A stretch of 64,000 nt of DNA from Lepidonotus clava (lineage: Eukaryota > Annelida > Polychaeta > Phyllodocida > Polynoidae): positions 42,071,003-42,135,002 of the forward strand of contig OW387148.1 in assembly GCA_936440205.1 (NCBI GenBank), given 5' to 3'. This document shows, in pieces, positions 1-13,000 of this stretch (position 1 is the stretch's first letter; every line of letters starts with the position of its first letter). A model generated the notes under the pieces. That model did not search any database. It was not told where the DNA came from and was given only the letters and a program-made list of their open reading frames with translations. The position numbers and the translations under genes are program-made.

Positions 1-39
1 AACAAAGCGTTTTGAAAGAATCAAGAGAATATGATAACC

Positions 40-85
<46 letters not shown>

Positions 86-1030
86 TATGTATATGCATTA
101 TCATAAAATGCAATGTTCCTTACTGTTCTAATGCACTTTTTGTCTTTTCTGTATATCACTCAGATATAAGTTATCAACTTTGTGCTTTAATGAAATCATA
201 TAGAAAACCCAAATTAGGGTAAAAACCATTTCAAGCTAACTGAATATATGAAGTTTAGGTTGGTTCTTTGAGATATGAATGTAATTTTTTCACTTGAAGC
301 CAAATGGTATTTTAGAGGGTTCCTTGCACATACATTTTCAAAAGCCTATTCTTTATCTAATTGACTTCCCTTTGCTATTCTAAGAATACTATAAAGAACA
401 AAATAGAAAATGCCAAAGTATTAGTGAATTATAAAGGAAAGACAATTAAATTTGGGAATTTCCTGATTTCTGGGCTTTAAGTTCTGTCCTAGCTATGTCA
501 AAATTAAGGAAAATCCCTCTCAAAATAACGTAGAAATTTAAGGTTATTAAATGAATTTACCTGAGTAAAAGATACATGTATTTGTAGCCTGTGGTTTACT
601 TAATATAAATATCTAATGTCACACCTAAATTCCTTTCTATACACTATTGAGAGTTGTGGATTCCCTTTTTTGGAAGTTGTGGATTCCCAGTTGGTGTCCT
701 TGTGACGTCACAAATGAGAGAATTTTCCTTAGAAATACATAAAAAGTACCAAATATTAGAGTCTCATAACTCTGTCTACATTTGGAATATCTTTAGAATA
801 TTTCTAACATTATTAGTTATTGATACATGATACATGCTCAAAGAGTTTCACTTAAAATATTTATCCTTTCATGTGCAAGGTTTCCTTTAAGTAAAGATGA
901 TATCAGACTACATAGACAGAATACTTCATGGTAGTAATTTGTCCATGAGTTAATGGGAATTGAGAAATATACATTCATTAAATCTGTTGCATATCCAGAC
1001 CTTTGGGGGGACCTGGAGGAGGGGACTTAC
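1..1030. other. Intron or gene interior at left edge
   Basis: A dinucleotide (TA)n tract lies at about 41-90. A short palindrome built on TGACGTCA lies near 700. I see no exon here with CTLD or CCP character on the minus strand and no gene on the plus strand. By inference this is the intron after CCP5. Confidence 0.5.
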
Positions 1031-4000
1031 CAAAGGGATGGCAGGGGTAGAGCGGGGCGAGGCTGGCCACAGAGCAGGGGTACGTCCTTGTCAGCGACCC
1101 GTCAGGGAACGCAAAGTTGTCTTTGCAGGTGTACGTCACATGGGTGTCGTTAGCGGTAGCAATACCATTTGCTATTGGTGGTGGTGGCTCAGCAGTGCAG
1201 TCTGTATAGTTGCCTGAAATAGATTCTTTCTGGTCAGATTTATCCTCATGGACACTCACATTCAAGAGAGGGAGGAGTGAAATTTCAACTATCATTTTAT
1301 ATTTAAACATTAAGGCTATTGTAAAAATGTTAATTGCTTGTAAGTCAGTGACTGACTTCTTCATGTACAAAATCTGATTTAATATTAATAAAGGTCTGAT
1401 TCCTCTGATTCTTAGAAAAATACAAATCTGTGTGATGTCACACATCTTCATCCTAAGTTCTTTTTATAATGTAAAACATTATAATAATCTAATGTGTCAT
1501 AGTTATGTGGTCACTTAAACAGTTTTTGATATTTTCTAATACATATGTAAACAGCCAGAGAAAGTATTGAGTTCAAACTTCAGCTCGACGTTTATGTATT
1601 CAGCTTTTTTATGCCTTTTAGGCTGCAATTCTGAATGGAAATAGTAACTGTTATCTACTCACTAATTTCTTTTTCACAAACAACATTCCTTCTATAGGTC
1701 ACGGTACCTAAATCCCAAATATCATGTGGATGGGATACAGAAACTGCATTATGGCCCTTTTCCAATGCATTCCAATATGGTTCTCTATATCGAAAGAGGT
1801 TCCATTCCACGGGGTCATCCTTGCCCCAGACAAACCTGCTAGTGTCAGGGTCTCTGTAGGCATGTAGGTATGCTGACTTACCTGAATCACTAAGAATTTA
1901 AATAAAGATTAAACAGACGAAATACATATTACATAGACATCTCTAGGTATGTCATATAATAGTTTTCCTTTAGACAAAAGGAAGCTTTTCTTCTTTAACT
2001 TATGTTGATTGGAGTGTCTCAGAGTAAATGTTAAGCCCCATACCCAATAGGTGATTTTACCAGCGACCAATGATGGGAAATGGACATAATCGACCGACTC
2101 CTTTGATCCCCTGTTAGTATAGTACTTGAAATGTGTAGGTTTGATCTCAGTCGCTGGTAAAATCAGCCAATTCTAAGGGCAGAATCGGCTAATCTTAGAA
2201 CCAATCTGTTGGCCAACTCAGGCATAATCGCTCAGTGGGTATGGCCTTTTGTAGTTGACATATATGTGTTGTAATATCTGTAGCTTTTATCTTAGCAATT
2301 TTCTGAACCTTTCTTTCATAATGGATCATATAATTTTTCATTCTTTGAGTCTGATTCTTTAATTGATATACTTTGCTACATTATTCAGTCTTTAATTTCA
2401 GAATGGAATTTTAAAGATTCTGATGCATCTTCTTTAGGTTTTCACCAGATAATTGGTGCTGCCGCATTGGTAAAATGACATCATACAATCTCCTTTCAGA
2501 TCTATGCTTACAGTACACTTCCCAGCCATCACACTGGATCCAGCGGAACAAACTCACAGCAAAATGGGATTTGAACCTGTATTATTTGTGTGTGAGTGTA
2601 TTCATGGTACCCTACATAGTTGTAGCATTCATTTCAAATGAAAATTAAATGTTATAGGTTCACTGAACACTGGCAGATCCAGGATTTTGAAAAGGTCAGG
2701 GGCGCGCTACTGGTAAACATTTACAAGAAAAAGGGAGGGGCATTCTATTGTGTTTCGGTTTTACTTTTGTTATGCTTCTGTTGTGATTTTGTGATGATTC
2801 TGTGATGATTCTGTATCCTCTTGTTGTGCTTTTGTCATTCACCAACTACTCCAGATAGCACCATCTCCATAGAGTACACATATAGGCTCCCTGCCTTATA
2901 CTGGTGTGTGATGACCTAGTAAGTGGTCACTCTTTGAAAGAGGTTGGCGCTTCCCTCAAATGGCATTGGATGAACATTGAACTTCAACTGTCACCTGGGA
3001 TGGGGAGGGGCAGGGTGGCCCCCTCATACCGTTCATGATCCCCTGAAAGTGGGGGTGGGGGGAGGGGGTGGGAATGAAGTGTCAGGGGTGTGACTCTGAG
3101 AGGAAGAGCAGGGCTATGAAGGGGTCAGAAGAGAATGAAGGGGTCACGAGGGAGTCAGGGTGAGGAATACAGTGTTAGTGGGGGTATGAGGGGCTGGGCA
3201 GGGCTGGGATTGGTCAAGCCTGCCAACCTGTGATGGTTGAAATCTGGAACACCTTACATACCTTTAGGGAGGAGGGGCAATGTTTTTTAATATATATAAT
3301 AATAGTTTAAGCATGATGTGTAGAGAGCTAGGAAGAGGTGTAGAGGGTCAGGATGATGTGTAGGGGGCTAGGATGAGGTGTAGAGGGCCGCGATGAGGTG
3401 AAAGGGGATGGGATGAGGTGTAGGGGGCAGGGATGAGGTGTAGAAGGCCGGGATAAGGTGTAGGGAAAAGGATGAGGTGTAGAGAGCCAGGATGATGTGT
3501 AGAGAGTCGCGATGAGGTGAAGGGGGATGGGATGAGGTGTAGAAGGCTGGGCTGAGGTGCAGAAGGCCGGGATGAGGTGTAGAGGGCCAGGATGATGTGT
3601 AGGGGGCTGGGATGAGGTGTAGAAGGCCGGGATGAGGTGTAGGGAAAATGACGAGGTGTAGAGGGCCAGGATGATGTGTAGAGGGCTGGAATGAGGTGTA
3701 GAGGGTCTAGGTGATGTATAGGGGGCCCCAATGAGGTGTAGGGGGCCCCAATGAGGTGTAGGGGGCCAGGATAGGTGGGGGCCTGAATAGGGTGTAGGGG
3801 GCCGGGATGAGGTATAGATGGACGGGATGAGGTGTAGGGGCTAGTATGAGGTGTAGAGGGCCAGGATGATGTGTAGGGGGCTGGAATGAGGTGTAGAGGG
3901 TCTAGGTGAGGTATAGGGGGCCCCAATGAGGTGTAGGGAGCAGGGATGAGGTGTAGGGAGCCAGGATAGGTGGGGGCCTGAATAGGGTGTAGGGGGCTGG

Positions 4001-7000
4001 GATGAGGTATAGATGGCTGGGATGAGGTGTAGAAGGTTTAGATGAGGTGTAGGGGGCCGGGATGAGATGTACAGGATGGTGATGAGGTGTGGAGGGTGGG
4101 GAGGAGGTGCAGAGGGACGGGATGAGGTGTAGGGGAGCGGGATGAGGTGTATAGGGTCTAGGTGAGGTTTAGATGTGGGTCTGGATAGGGTGCCAGGATG
4201 AGGTCTAGGGGGCAAGGATGGGTGGTATTGATTTGGGATGAGGTGTAGACGGCCGGGATGAGGTGTAGAGGGTTAGGATGAGGTGTAGGGGGCGGGATGA
4301 GGTGTAGAGGGTCTAGGAGAAGTTGAGAGGGCGGAGATGAGGTGTAGAGGGCCGTAAAGAGATGTGGGAGGCCAGGATGAGGTGTAGAGGGCTGGGATGA
4401 GGTGTAGGGGTCTAGGTGAGGGTTAGGGGGCTGGGATGAGGTATAGGGGGCTGGGATGAGGTGTAGAGGGCTGGGATGAGGTGTAGGGGGCCGGGATGAG
4501 GTGTAGGGGGCTGGGATGAGGTATAGGGGGCTGGGATGAGGTGTAGAGGGCTGGGATGAGGTGTAGGGGGCTGGGATGAGGTGTAGGGGCCAGGTTGAGG
4601 TGTAGGGGGCCGGGATGAGGTGTAGGGGGCTGGGATGAGGTGTAGGGGGCCAGGTTGAGGTGTAGGGGGCCGGGATGAGGTGCAGAAGGCCGGGATGAGG
4701 TGTAGGGGGCCAGGTTGAGGTGTAGGGGGCCGGGATGAGGTGTAGGGAGCCAGGATTAGGTGTAGGGGGCCGGGATGAGGTGTAGGGAGCTGGGATGAGG
4801 TGTAGGGGGCCGGGATGAGGTGAAGGGGGCTGGGATGAGGTGTAGGGGGCAGGGATGAGGTGTAGGGGGCTGGGATGAGAGCCGTAGTGAGATGTAGGGG
4901 GCCAGGATGAGGTGTAGAGGATGGTGATGAGGTGTAGCGGGCCAGGATGAGGTGTAGGGGGTCGGGATGAGGTGTAGAGGAATCACATGTATGTACATAT
5001 ATATATATATATATATATTAGTTAATGAATTGCACTGTGACTTGCATCCTTATGTTGATTTAACATTGTATACTGCATTTGTAATATGCATTGGCTGTAC
5101 CTGTAAGTGAAAAAAAATAGTAGTTCAGGATTTCAACCCCAGATCTTCCCCATCTGATTCTAACATGTTGACAGCTAGGCCATAAAAACCACTGTTCAAC
5201 CTTAATGTTGTTTTTCTCACACACACAGGCACAACCCATTTCTTATAAACATCAGGTTTCTGGTTATGTTAAATCAAAATATGTGATTTACAGAAAATAC
5301 AATATAGATAATAATATAATTTTGATTATTTTCTTCTTAGTATCCTATGGAATGTAATTCTATAATGATTTACAATCTGATCTAGTCCTAAAAATATTTG
5401 CAAGTGCTATTCTTTCTCTACGAATGAATTTTGAGTTTGTGGATGTTGAGTAGACATGTACACTGTTAAAACAAGTGTTTAGAACCTAAACACTTTCCTA
5501 AACACTTCGGGGCATCCAGTTTTGGAACACTTTATTTCCCTAAACATGTTTAAATTATTGGTGTTTAGGGTTAAGTGTTTAGAAATGTGTGATGTTTAGG
5601 TGTTTACCTTGAAGTGTTTAGGTCTTCAATGTGTTTGTAGTCTAAATGCTTAGGATTTAATTGATGTTTAGCAAATAATTTTTAGCTTCAAAGTATTTAG
5701 ACTACATGGCATTTAAGTCAATACACCAATTTCTTTGGTAATTTTCACTGATATTATTCTAGAATGTTATGTACCTATAATTCAGAGAGGAAAACATGTT
5801 TCCTGATCTCAATTGATCAACAAAGAGGTAAAATTCAAGCCTATAGTTAAACCTCTTTCAATATTATGCACGGAGAAATGCAGAATTGACTTCTGAACTG
5901 AGGTAGGGCTTAGCCACTACCTCTAGTGGGTCACAGAACCTTTAGACCCATACCCTAGTCCATAATTATGTCTGTCTGCATATGGAAAAGGTGTCTAAAC
6001 AAAGTACATCTTCAAAACCTTGAACAAGATAATTTTCCTCAAATTCAAAATACTTCTAATGTATTACATATACATTTCTTAAACACTCTACAGTACCTAA
6101 TTAATTCCGTTTCTTTTATAATGAATTTATATCAACATTTAGAAGAAATCTCTAAGAACTACAGAGCGTTGGCATAGAGTATCACCTGGTGGAGTACAGT
6201 TTAACTACACACATGGTAAATCCAATACAGGTTTAGAAGAAGAAAGTGTTTAGGTTTTAAACACCTGCAATTTCATGTGTTCAGATTCTAAGCATATTTA
6301 ATCCAATACATGTTTAGGATTAGACAGTGTTTAGGTTTTAAACACCTGCAATTTCATGTGTTTATATTCTAAACATATCTAATCCATACATGTTTAGGAA
6401 TGACAAGTGATTAGCTTTTAAATACATGAGACTTCTTGTGTTTAGATTCTAAACATGTTTAGCACCTTAACATGTTTAAATTCTAAACGTAACTACTCAC
6501 CATAGAGCGTATAGTACAATTGACTACTCAGAAAAATATAAACATAAGCAAAGCAACACTATAACTCACATGTAATTCAGGACTGTTCGATGTGTCTCTA
6601 AAGTATAGATCTTCGGTAGATTTCCTCCATGGTCTTCGCATATCTTTCTAGATATGGGTAGGCTGGCATCGAAGGTTGTCCTGATATAGAACATGTTGCG
6701 CTTTGACACTGTAGACAATAAGAACCACAAACAAGTAACAATCTATTCAAATTTCAATGAATATTTTAAAGTGTGGCAAACATGTTTGTATAACACATAT
6801 TATGTATTGAAAAGCACAACTGGCATTATTTAGAAAAGGGTTCCGCTTGTTCAGTTATTTTAAACTTTAAGATTTCACTTCGCAATATTGACAGAGTATG
6901 TGAATCCATAACCAACCAGGAAGGAGGTCCTCAGTAGTTTATCAACCCTAGGTGTGTCAAGAAAATCAGCTGGGCTGGCCCTGCCCTCTGTCTGATGTCC

Positions 7001-10000
7001 CTGACACACCTTATCCCCAATTGGTTATACATATTTACTTAAGGGTGATACACATTTAGTAGTTATAAGAGCAAAAACATGCCGTATCAAATCTGGGAGT
7101 CCTTAGGGAATCAGCACTCCTAGGGTGGACCCCAAGTTCACCCTGCAGGCCCTGCCCTTAGGCTGATATCAGGGTCCAGCCTCTGGGTGCTAACCCCCCA
7201 CTCTAGTACCCTTTTCTCAGTTTGTTATATGTATGTATTACCTCTGCAGGGTGACACGTTAACTAGCATCTCACAACCACAGACAAAAGACTTTGTCACA
7301 ATAGTGTCCGGGAAGGCGTAACCCTCATCACAGGTGTAGGTGACATGGGTGGTGTTCACCGACACACTGCCATGTCTGATCACCGGAGGAGCACTGGGGC
7401 ACACAATGGCATCTCCATCTACAGATAAATCATCAAAACCATCAATGTTGAGATCCAAGTGATTAGCAAGCACAAAATATTAACCCCTAATCGCTATGTG
7501 ATTCTACCAGCGACAGGTGACTAGGAGAATCACCAGTTAAGTTGCCCGCCAACTCAGGATTTCTGGGCAACTCCCCACGGGTATGATGCAGATTCTTGGT
7601 GATGAGTGATGGTTGACAGAATTGGCAGTAAAATCATCAGTACATTTGCCAGTAAAATTTCAAACTTACTTAATATAACAGTTGCCCAATGATGATGACC
7701 CAGTCACCCGTTGGCTGTCACCACTATAGTTACTAAGTGGGTATGGCCCTTAAGAATACTAGTTCAAGAGTCGATCTGAAAATGATTCAGGTAGATTCTT
7801 GGACTGGTATTAACAATAACGAGTAACAACAGCTGTCAACAAACTAGTTTCAATGTAAGTTTGTGTTTGAACAAAAATGTCTATGTTATGTAGTCAGTGA
7901 AAGGCCTTGGTGTTGATACACCATTTTTTTGACAGAATGCTTACATGCAAATCATATATATGTTCAGCACTGAGAGGACAGAGTTATTATAAACTAGAAA
8001 AGTTGTTTTACGTACCATATTCTTTTTCACATATGAAGGATGCTGAGTTTGCCCCTGTAATAGCATTGTCCCATCTGCCATTGTAGGAGAACATACCAAA
8101 TGGAAAAGTAACTGTGTCCAAAGACAGAGAATACCAATTATTGTAAACAACAAAATCGCCATTTTCCCATTGCCATCGCATGAACGTCGCATTCCACTTC
8201 GCACCTATCCAACTGACGGAGTACTGGAGCATGCTGCCAAAGGATGTTTACATCATTAGCTAGGCATAAGTGAGTGAGTGAGTGAGTGAGTGAGTATTTG
8301 GTGTATTACCTGAACCAAATTTACGGTCATTTTCATGGTAAAAACTAGTTTTACTGTCAGTCCTGAACAACAAGTTTGTGCATATTTAGTCCAGGATGAG
8401 TGGATCTATGCAATGATTTTAGTGTGATTCCCCATTTGTCACCTCTGATGATCAGCAAGAGAGTGCTAGGAACCTATTGTTCCCAGGGAGTTCCCGGAGG
8501 AACCTTTAGTCCCCACAGGGAGCTAGGCATGACAATTCATTCAAACATGTACAGAGTAGATATCAGCTCTAGTCATCAATGAGTGCGCAGTGTAATATTT
8601 CAACAAAACATAGTCTCCTATTCTTTAAAGCTGACATCCACCTCAAAGAGAATCTGTACAATCTCCCATCACAAAGTCACATGTAAATACACATAAACAA
8701 CTGGGTGCAACTTTCGAACAAAGGCACATTGTGCACACAGTTTCTCTATTAAATGTACAATTAATGAGAAAATATGTCGAAGGAGGTGAAATACCAGCCA
8801 TGTCTGTTCTGCAATGTTATAAGACCTCAAATACCTAATATGCAATCTACATTAAAGGCAGCCAAACGCAATGTGGGAAACTTTTGCAAAGCCTGTTGAC
8901 TATTGAAATATGCTCTATGGCCATAGTCTAGGCCTGTGGTAAAGTATAGGTTGTGAATACAGACTTTAACTACATTAAAATAGATGAAAACTCATCCTAG
9001 GTCAATTTCAGTGACCCATCGAAATTGATTTGTTTAAAAACATTGCTGTTTTCAGGTATGCATGGCATGAGTATTATGGAATTTAAGTGAACTTAAAGCT
9101 AGTTATCATGATGTTAGATGATTAGAATGTATTTTCATAGATATTTGAAGTTACAAAATTTTGCATCTTTTGACATAACATTGATTTTGGCTCCCTATAA
9201 GAAAAATGTAACTTGAATAAGCTTGAGGTGCTTGAATAAATTTTATATCTTTAGAGATGTACGATGAACTATAGCTAGCTACATATTTGAAAGGCTTCAA
9301 ACCAGTTTGACAAGGTTTCTTGGTTTCATGCATTCCATGTTCAATTATTTGATAACCTTTCTGATAAACCTTAAAGCATCAAAGACACGGCTCTGATACT
9401 TTAACAAAATACATATCAACACAGGCTGAAGAATCATCTGCGCCGGTTGGATATTTCATAACTGAGGGCAGGTGCAGTAAACAATCTGATAACAGTGTTC
9501 ACCAATAATGCTAGACATCCGGACATGTCCAACGTATGTCCAACGTAAGCTGATCAAAGTTTCTATATTAAAGTGTTGAATGTTGAACAAATGTCTGACA
9601 TGTGAAAAGGTTTTTGGTACAGACTGGAATAATATTATTTGATGTATGACTACTTCACAAGTTATTGAATCACTTGGCCAAAGTCTGAATATCTCATGAA
9701 TCCTTCACATATAATACTTACTATAGGTCCTCAAAACGACTCTGCTCTTCAGCATTCAAACATTTAGCTATTGTAGCCCCAACTGACTCACAATAGGCTT
9801 TTGCTGCAGTAAAGTTGAGCTTCATCAGGCTCTGAGCAAAGCATACATGGCGATATGTCCCTGAAAATAGAACATGATGACTATAACAAAATAATCAAAG
9901 CATTGTTGTGGCCTAGTATAGTAATGTAAAGGCCATATTACACTTAGCGTCGGGTAATGTTCGCATTGGGTTGCGTTTCCCAACGCATCTGATTTGTTTT

Positions 10001-13000
10001 ATTTTACCAACATGTTTGTAAAACCCGACGCAAACTTCTTGCCCAATGTGACCCAATACATCCACAATGCGACCCAAAATGCGAAGTGTAATATAGTTTG
10101 CGTTGGGTTGCGTTGGAACCCAACATGACCCAGCATGTAGTGCGATATTGTCCTATGAGAATCAGTCATGTTGGGTGTGACCCTAGACCTGAAGCATACC
10201 CAGGCGAGCAGTAACGTAACAAGAACGTTCTGCAACGGTACTTTTTTAATTGGTCTGAGACCTGGCCTATTTTCATGTAACAATAATGTTATTTGGGTAA
10301 GGTTTAGACTTACTGAAAAAGAACGTTATAATAACATTCTATTTTGGTAAAGTTGAGACCAAACTAATAAAGAACGTTATAATAACATTATTGTAACGTG
10401 AAATAACATTACAAGAATGTCACAACAACGTTCTAGTGTCACGTCGCAACATTAGGTTCTAAAGACGTTTTTGGGTGCCCTCAAAAGAACGTAACAAGAA
10501 CCAAACCAGATCTAAACAGAACGTTGCTGCAACGTTATTATAACGTCATATTCTTGTTTGGGTAGTATAATTAGGGCTTACGAATTATACGCTATTTTTG
10601 ATATCATTCAGCAATGTTCCCTGTGTGAAACTACTCCCAGGCAAGAATATGACGTTATAATAACGTTATTGCGACGTCATTTTTTGGTTCTTGTTACATC
10701 GCATTTTGACGTTCTATAGACGTAGATTTGAGGGCACCCAATCACGTCTCTGAGACTTCCAATGCGACGTTGCAAAATGACATTCTTATCACATGTTTCT
10801 GCGGCGTCACAAAATTACATTCTTGGTATGTGTTTCTGCGACTTCACATTGCAACTTTCAAAGAATGATTATGTGGATTAGAAACTTCTCCTGCGACGTT
10901 GCATCATGACATACTGGCGACATGATTATAAAATCATAGTGTAACCCAAATTATATTCCAATAAGGTTATTTTGTGACAGGTTCTGTTAAGGTTATTTTG
11001 TGACCCACCTATGACCAAACATTACACTATACATCATACTGTAACTTTCCCAAGACAAGAAATCTTGGTTTCCAGCTTTGGTCACAGTGACTTGAGGCCT
11101 TTTAAGTAAGTACTTGTGTACCCAGGCCCTTTCTATAGCTGGCAAATGTCAGATATCAGACCAGAGGATAGACCCACTCAGTATCCCATTGTGAAAGATT
11201 GAAAAAGGTGTTTTTATGGTACTGGTCATTTATTTCAGCCAAAACAATTAAACTAAACCATAAATACGTTTCTAGAAGATAGTTTGATATTTCATAAAGA
11301 AGAGTGTTTCAGCAGCATTTAAACATATTTGAAAAATAGTGATATAAACCAAAAAACCTTGAACTTTAGCCTTTCTCAACTTAAATGGTATTGCACTGTC
11401 CCCTGGTGTTGAAAAACAGTACTATCAATGGTTATGGCTAGACTAGGAAACAAGGTACTTGTGACGTTCTGATTTAGTCAAGTTGTGACTTAACCTAAGC
11501 ACAACATCACTGTGATGTCACAATTAGGTAGGGTTGAAACCTTACCTTAAAAGAACGTCACTGTGACATCATTAGGTATGGTTCAGACCAACCTGAACAC
11601 AACGTTCTTTCGATGTACTGTTAAGGTGTAGTTAAGACCTAACCTAATTAGAATGTCACAAAGACATCACAATTTTGGTCGCAGCGACGTTTCTGGGAGC
11701 CATCAAATAGACGTCGCTACAACGTCGAAATCTCACGTAACAAGAATGTCTCTTTAGGTTTGGCTACAACTTCACTCAGTCAGTACATATCAGTTATGTA
11801 CTTTTTCAGTTAGGTCTCTATGTCACCTAATCAACACGTCATAACTACATTCTTTTTAGGTTTGGTCATAACCATACATAATTAGTTTGTATCAGTTACC
11901 TTCTGTTTGAGTTATGTCTCAACCAGACCTGAGTGGCATGTCACTGTGATGTTACATTGTAAGGGGGTTCTAACCTGATGTTCGTAGAACATTATTATAA
12001 CATTCTTTTTATGGGATGTCATAACATCCCAATAAAATCACATAACTGTTACCTAGTTTTATGTGGGTTATAAACCGACCAAAATGGTATGGTCGCAGAA
12101 CGGTTCTGTTACGTCGCTTCTTGCCTGGGCTGTGGACCCTGCTATCACGATTTCTGACCTGAACAAATAATAAACAATTGCCTTACTTCATCTAGCCCAA
12201 GGTTGCATTTGGTTGATGAAAGCTCTGGTTTTATTGAAAAGACTCATATACACAAGCACTCACTAAAACATCCTGAAAGCCTTATGATTCCAGCACATCG
12301 CGCATCCACTATTTTCACTGTGGTTCCATCATCGAAGGCGTAGCCGGTATGACAGGTGTAGGTGATGTTACAGCCCGAGACCACTCCTGATGCGTGGGGG
12401 ACAGAGGGGACCTCGGTAGGACAGGCTGCCTCTGCGGTTGGGAAAGAGGGGACAACTTTCATTACACAAGAAGGAAAAGGTAAAAAAAAAAATTATATTG
12501 GATTTTTATATAGGTTGAGTTCACTTTATGAAATGTGTTCTTCCACTGCAGTCCTGCAGAACATTTGGGCGAAATTCCGTGCAGGGGTCATCCAAATGTC
12601 CTTTTTCATGCTGCACTGCATGGGACTCAAACCTATGCAGTGCCAATACCAACGAGTGGTACCAACACCTCAACGACATTTGCCACCCTGACCCCCGATA
12701 TTTAGTTCATTTAATTTGATTGTTAATGTTATTTGTTTTGTGTGTGTTAAAGGCGGTTGTTGTAAGATAATGCAAACCTATAAAATTGAATATTAAGATA
12801 TATGTTTATGTATACATACATAGTATAGACCTAGGGTGCACGAAGCAATTGTTGTGGCCCTGGTTTGCACATACAGTTGAGGGCTTTAGCCTGAGACATA
12901 GGTGTATGCAAAAAAGAGCAATAACAATAATTGCTGAGTGCCCCTGCGATGTGCAATTGATTAATTCTATATCAAGTACACAGAGAAATATTGAATTTTC

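Noticed and set aside
3348-4998. Long Pro/Ser/His-rich open frames on the minus strand
   Set aside because: They only translate the 20-bp minisatellite; no start context, domain or splice logic.
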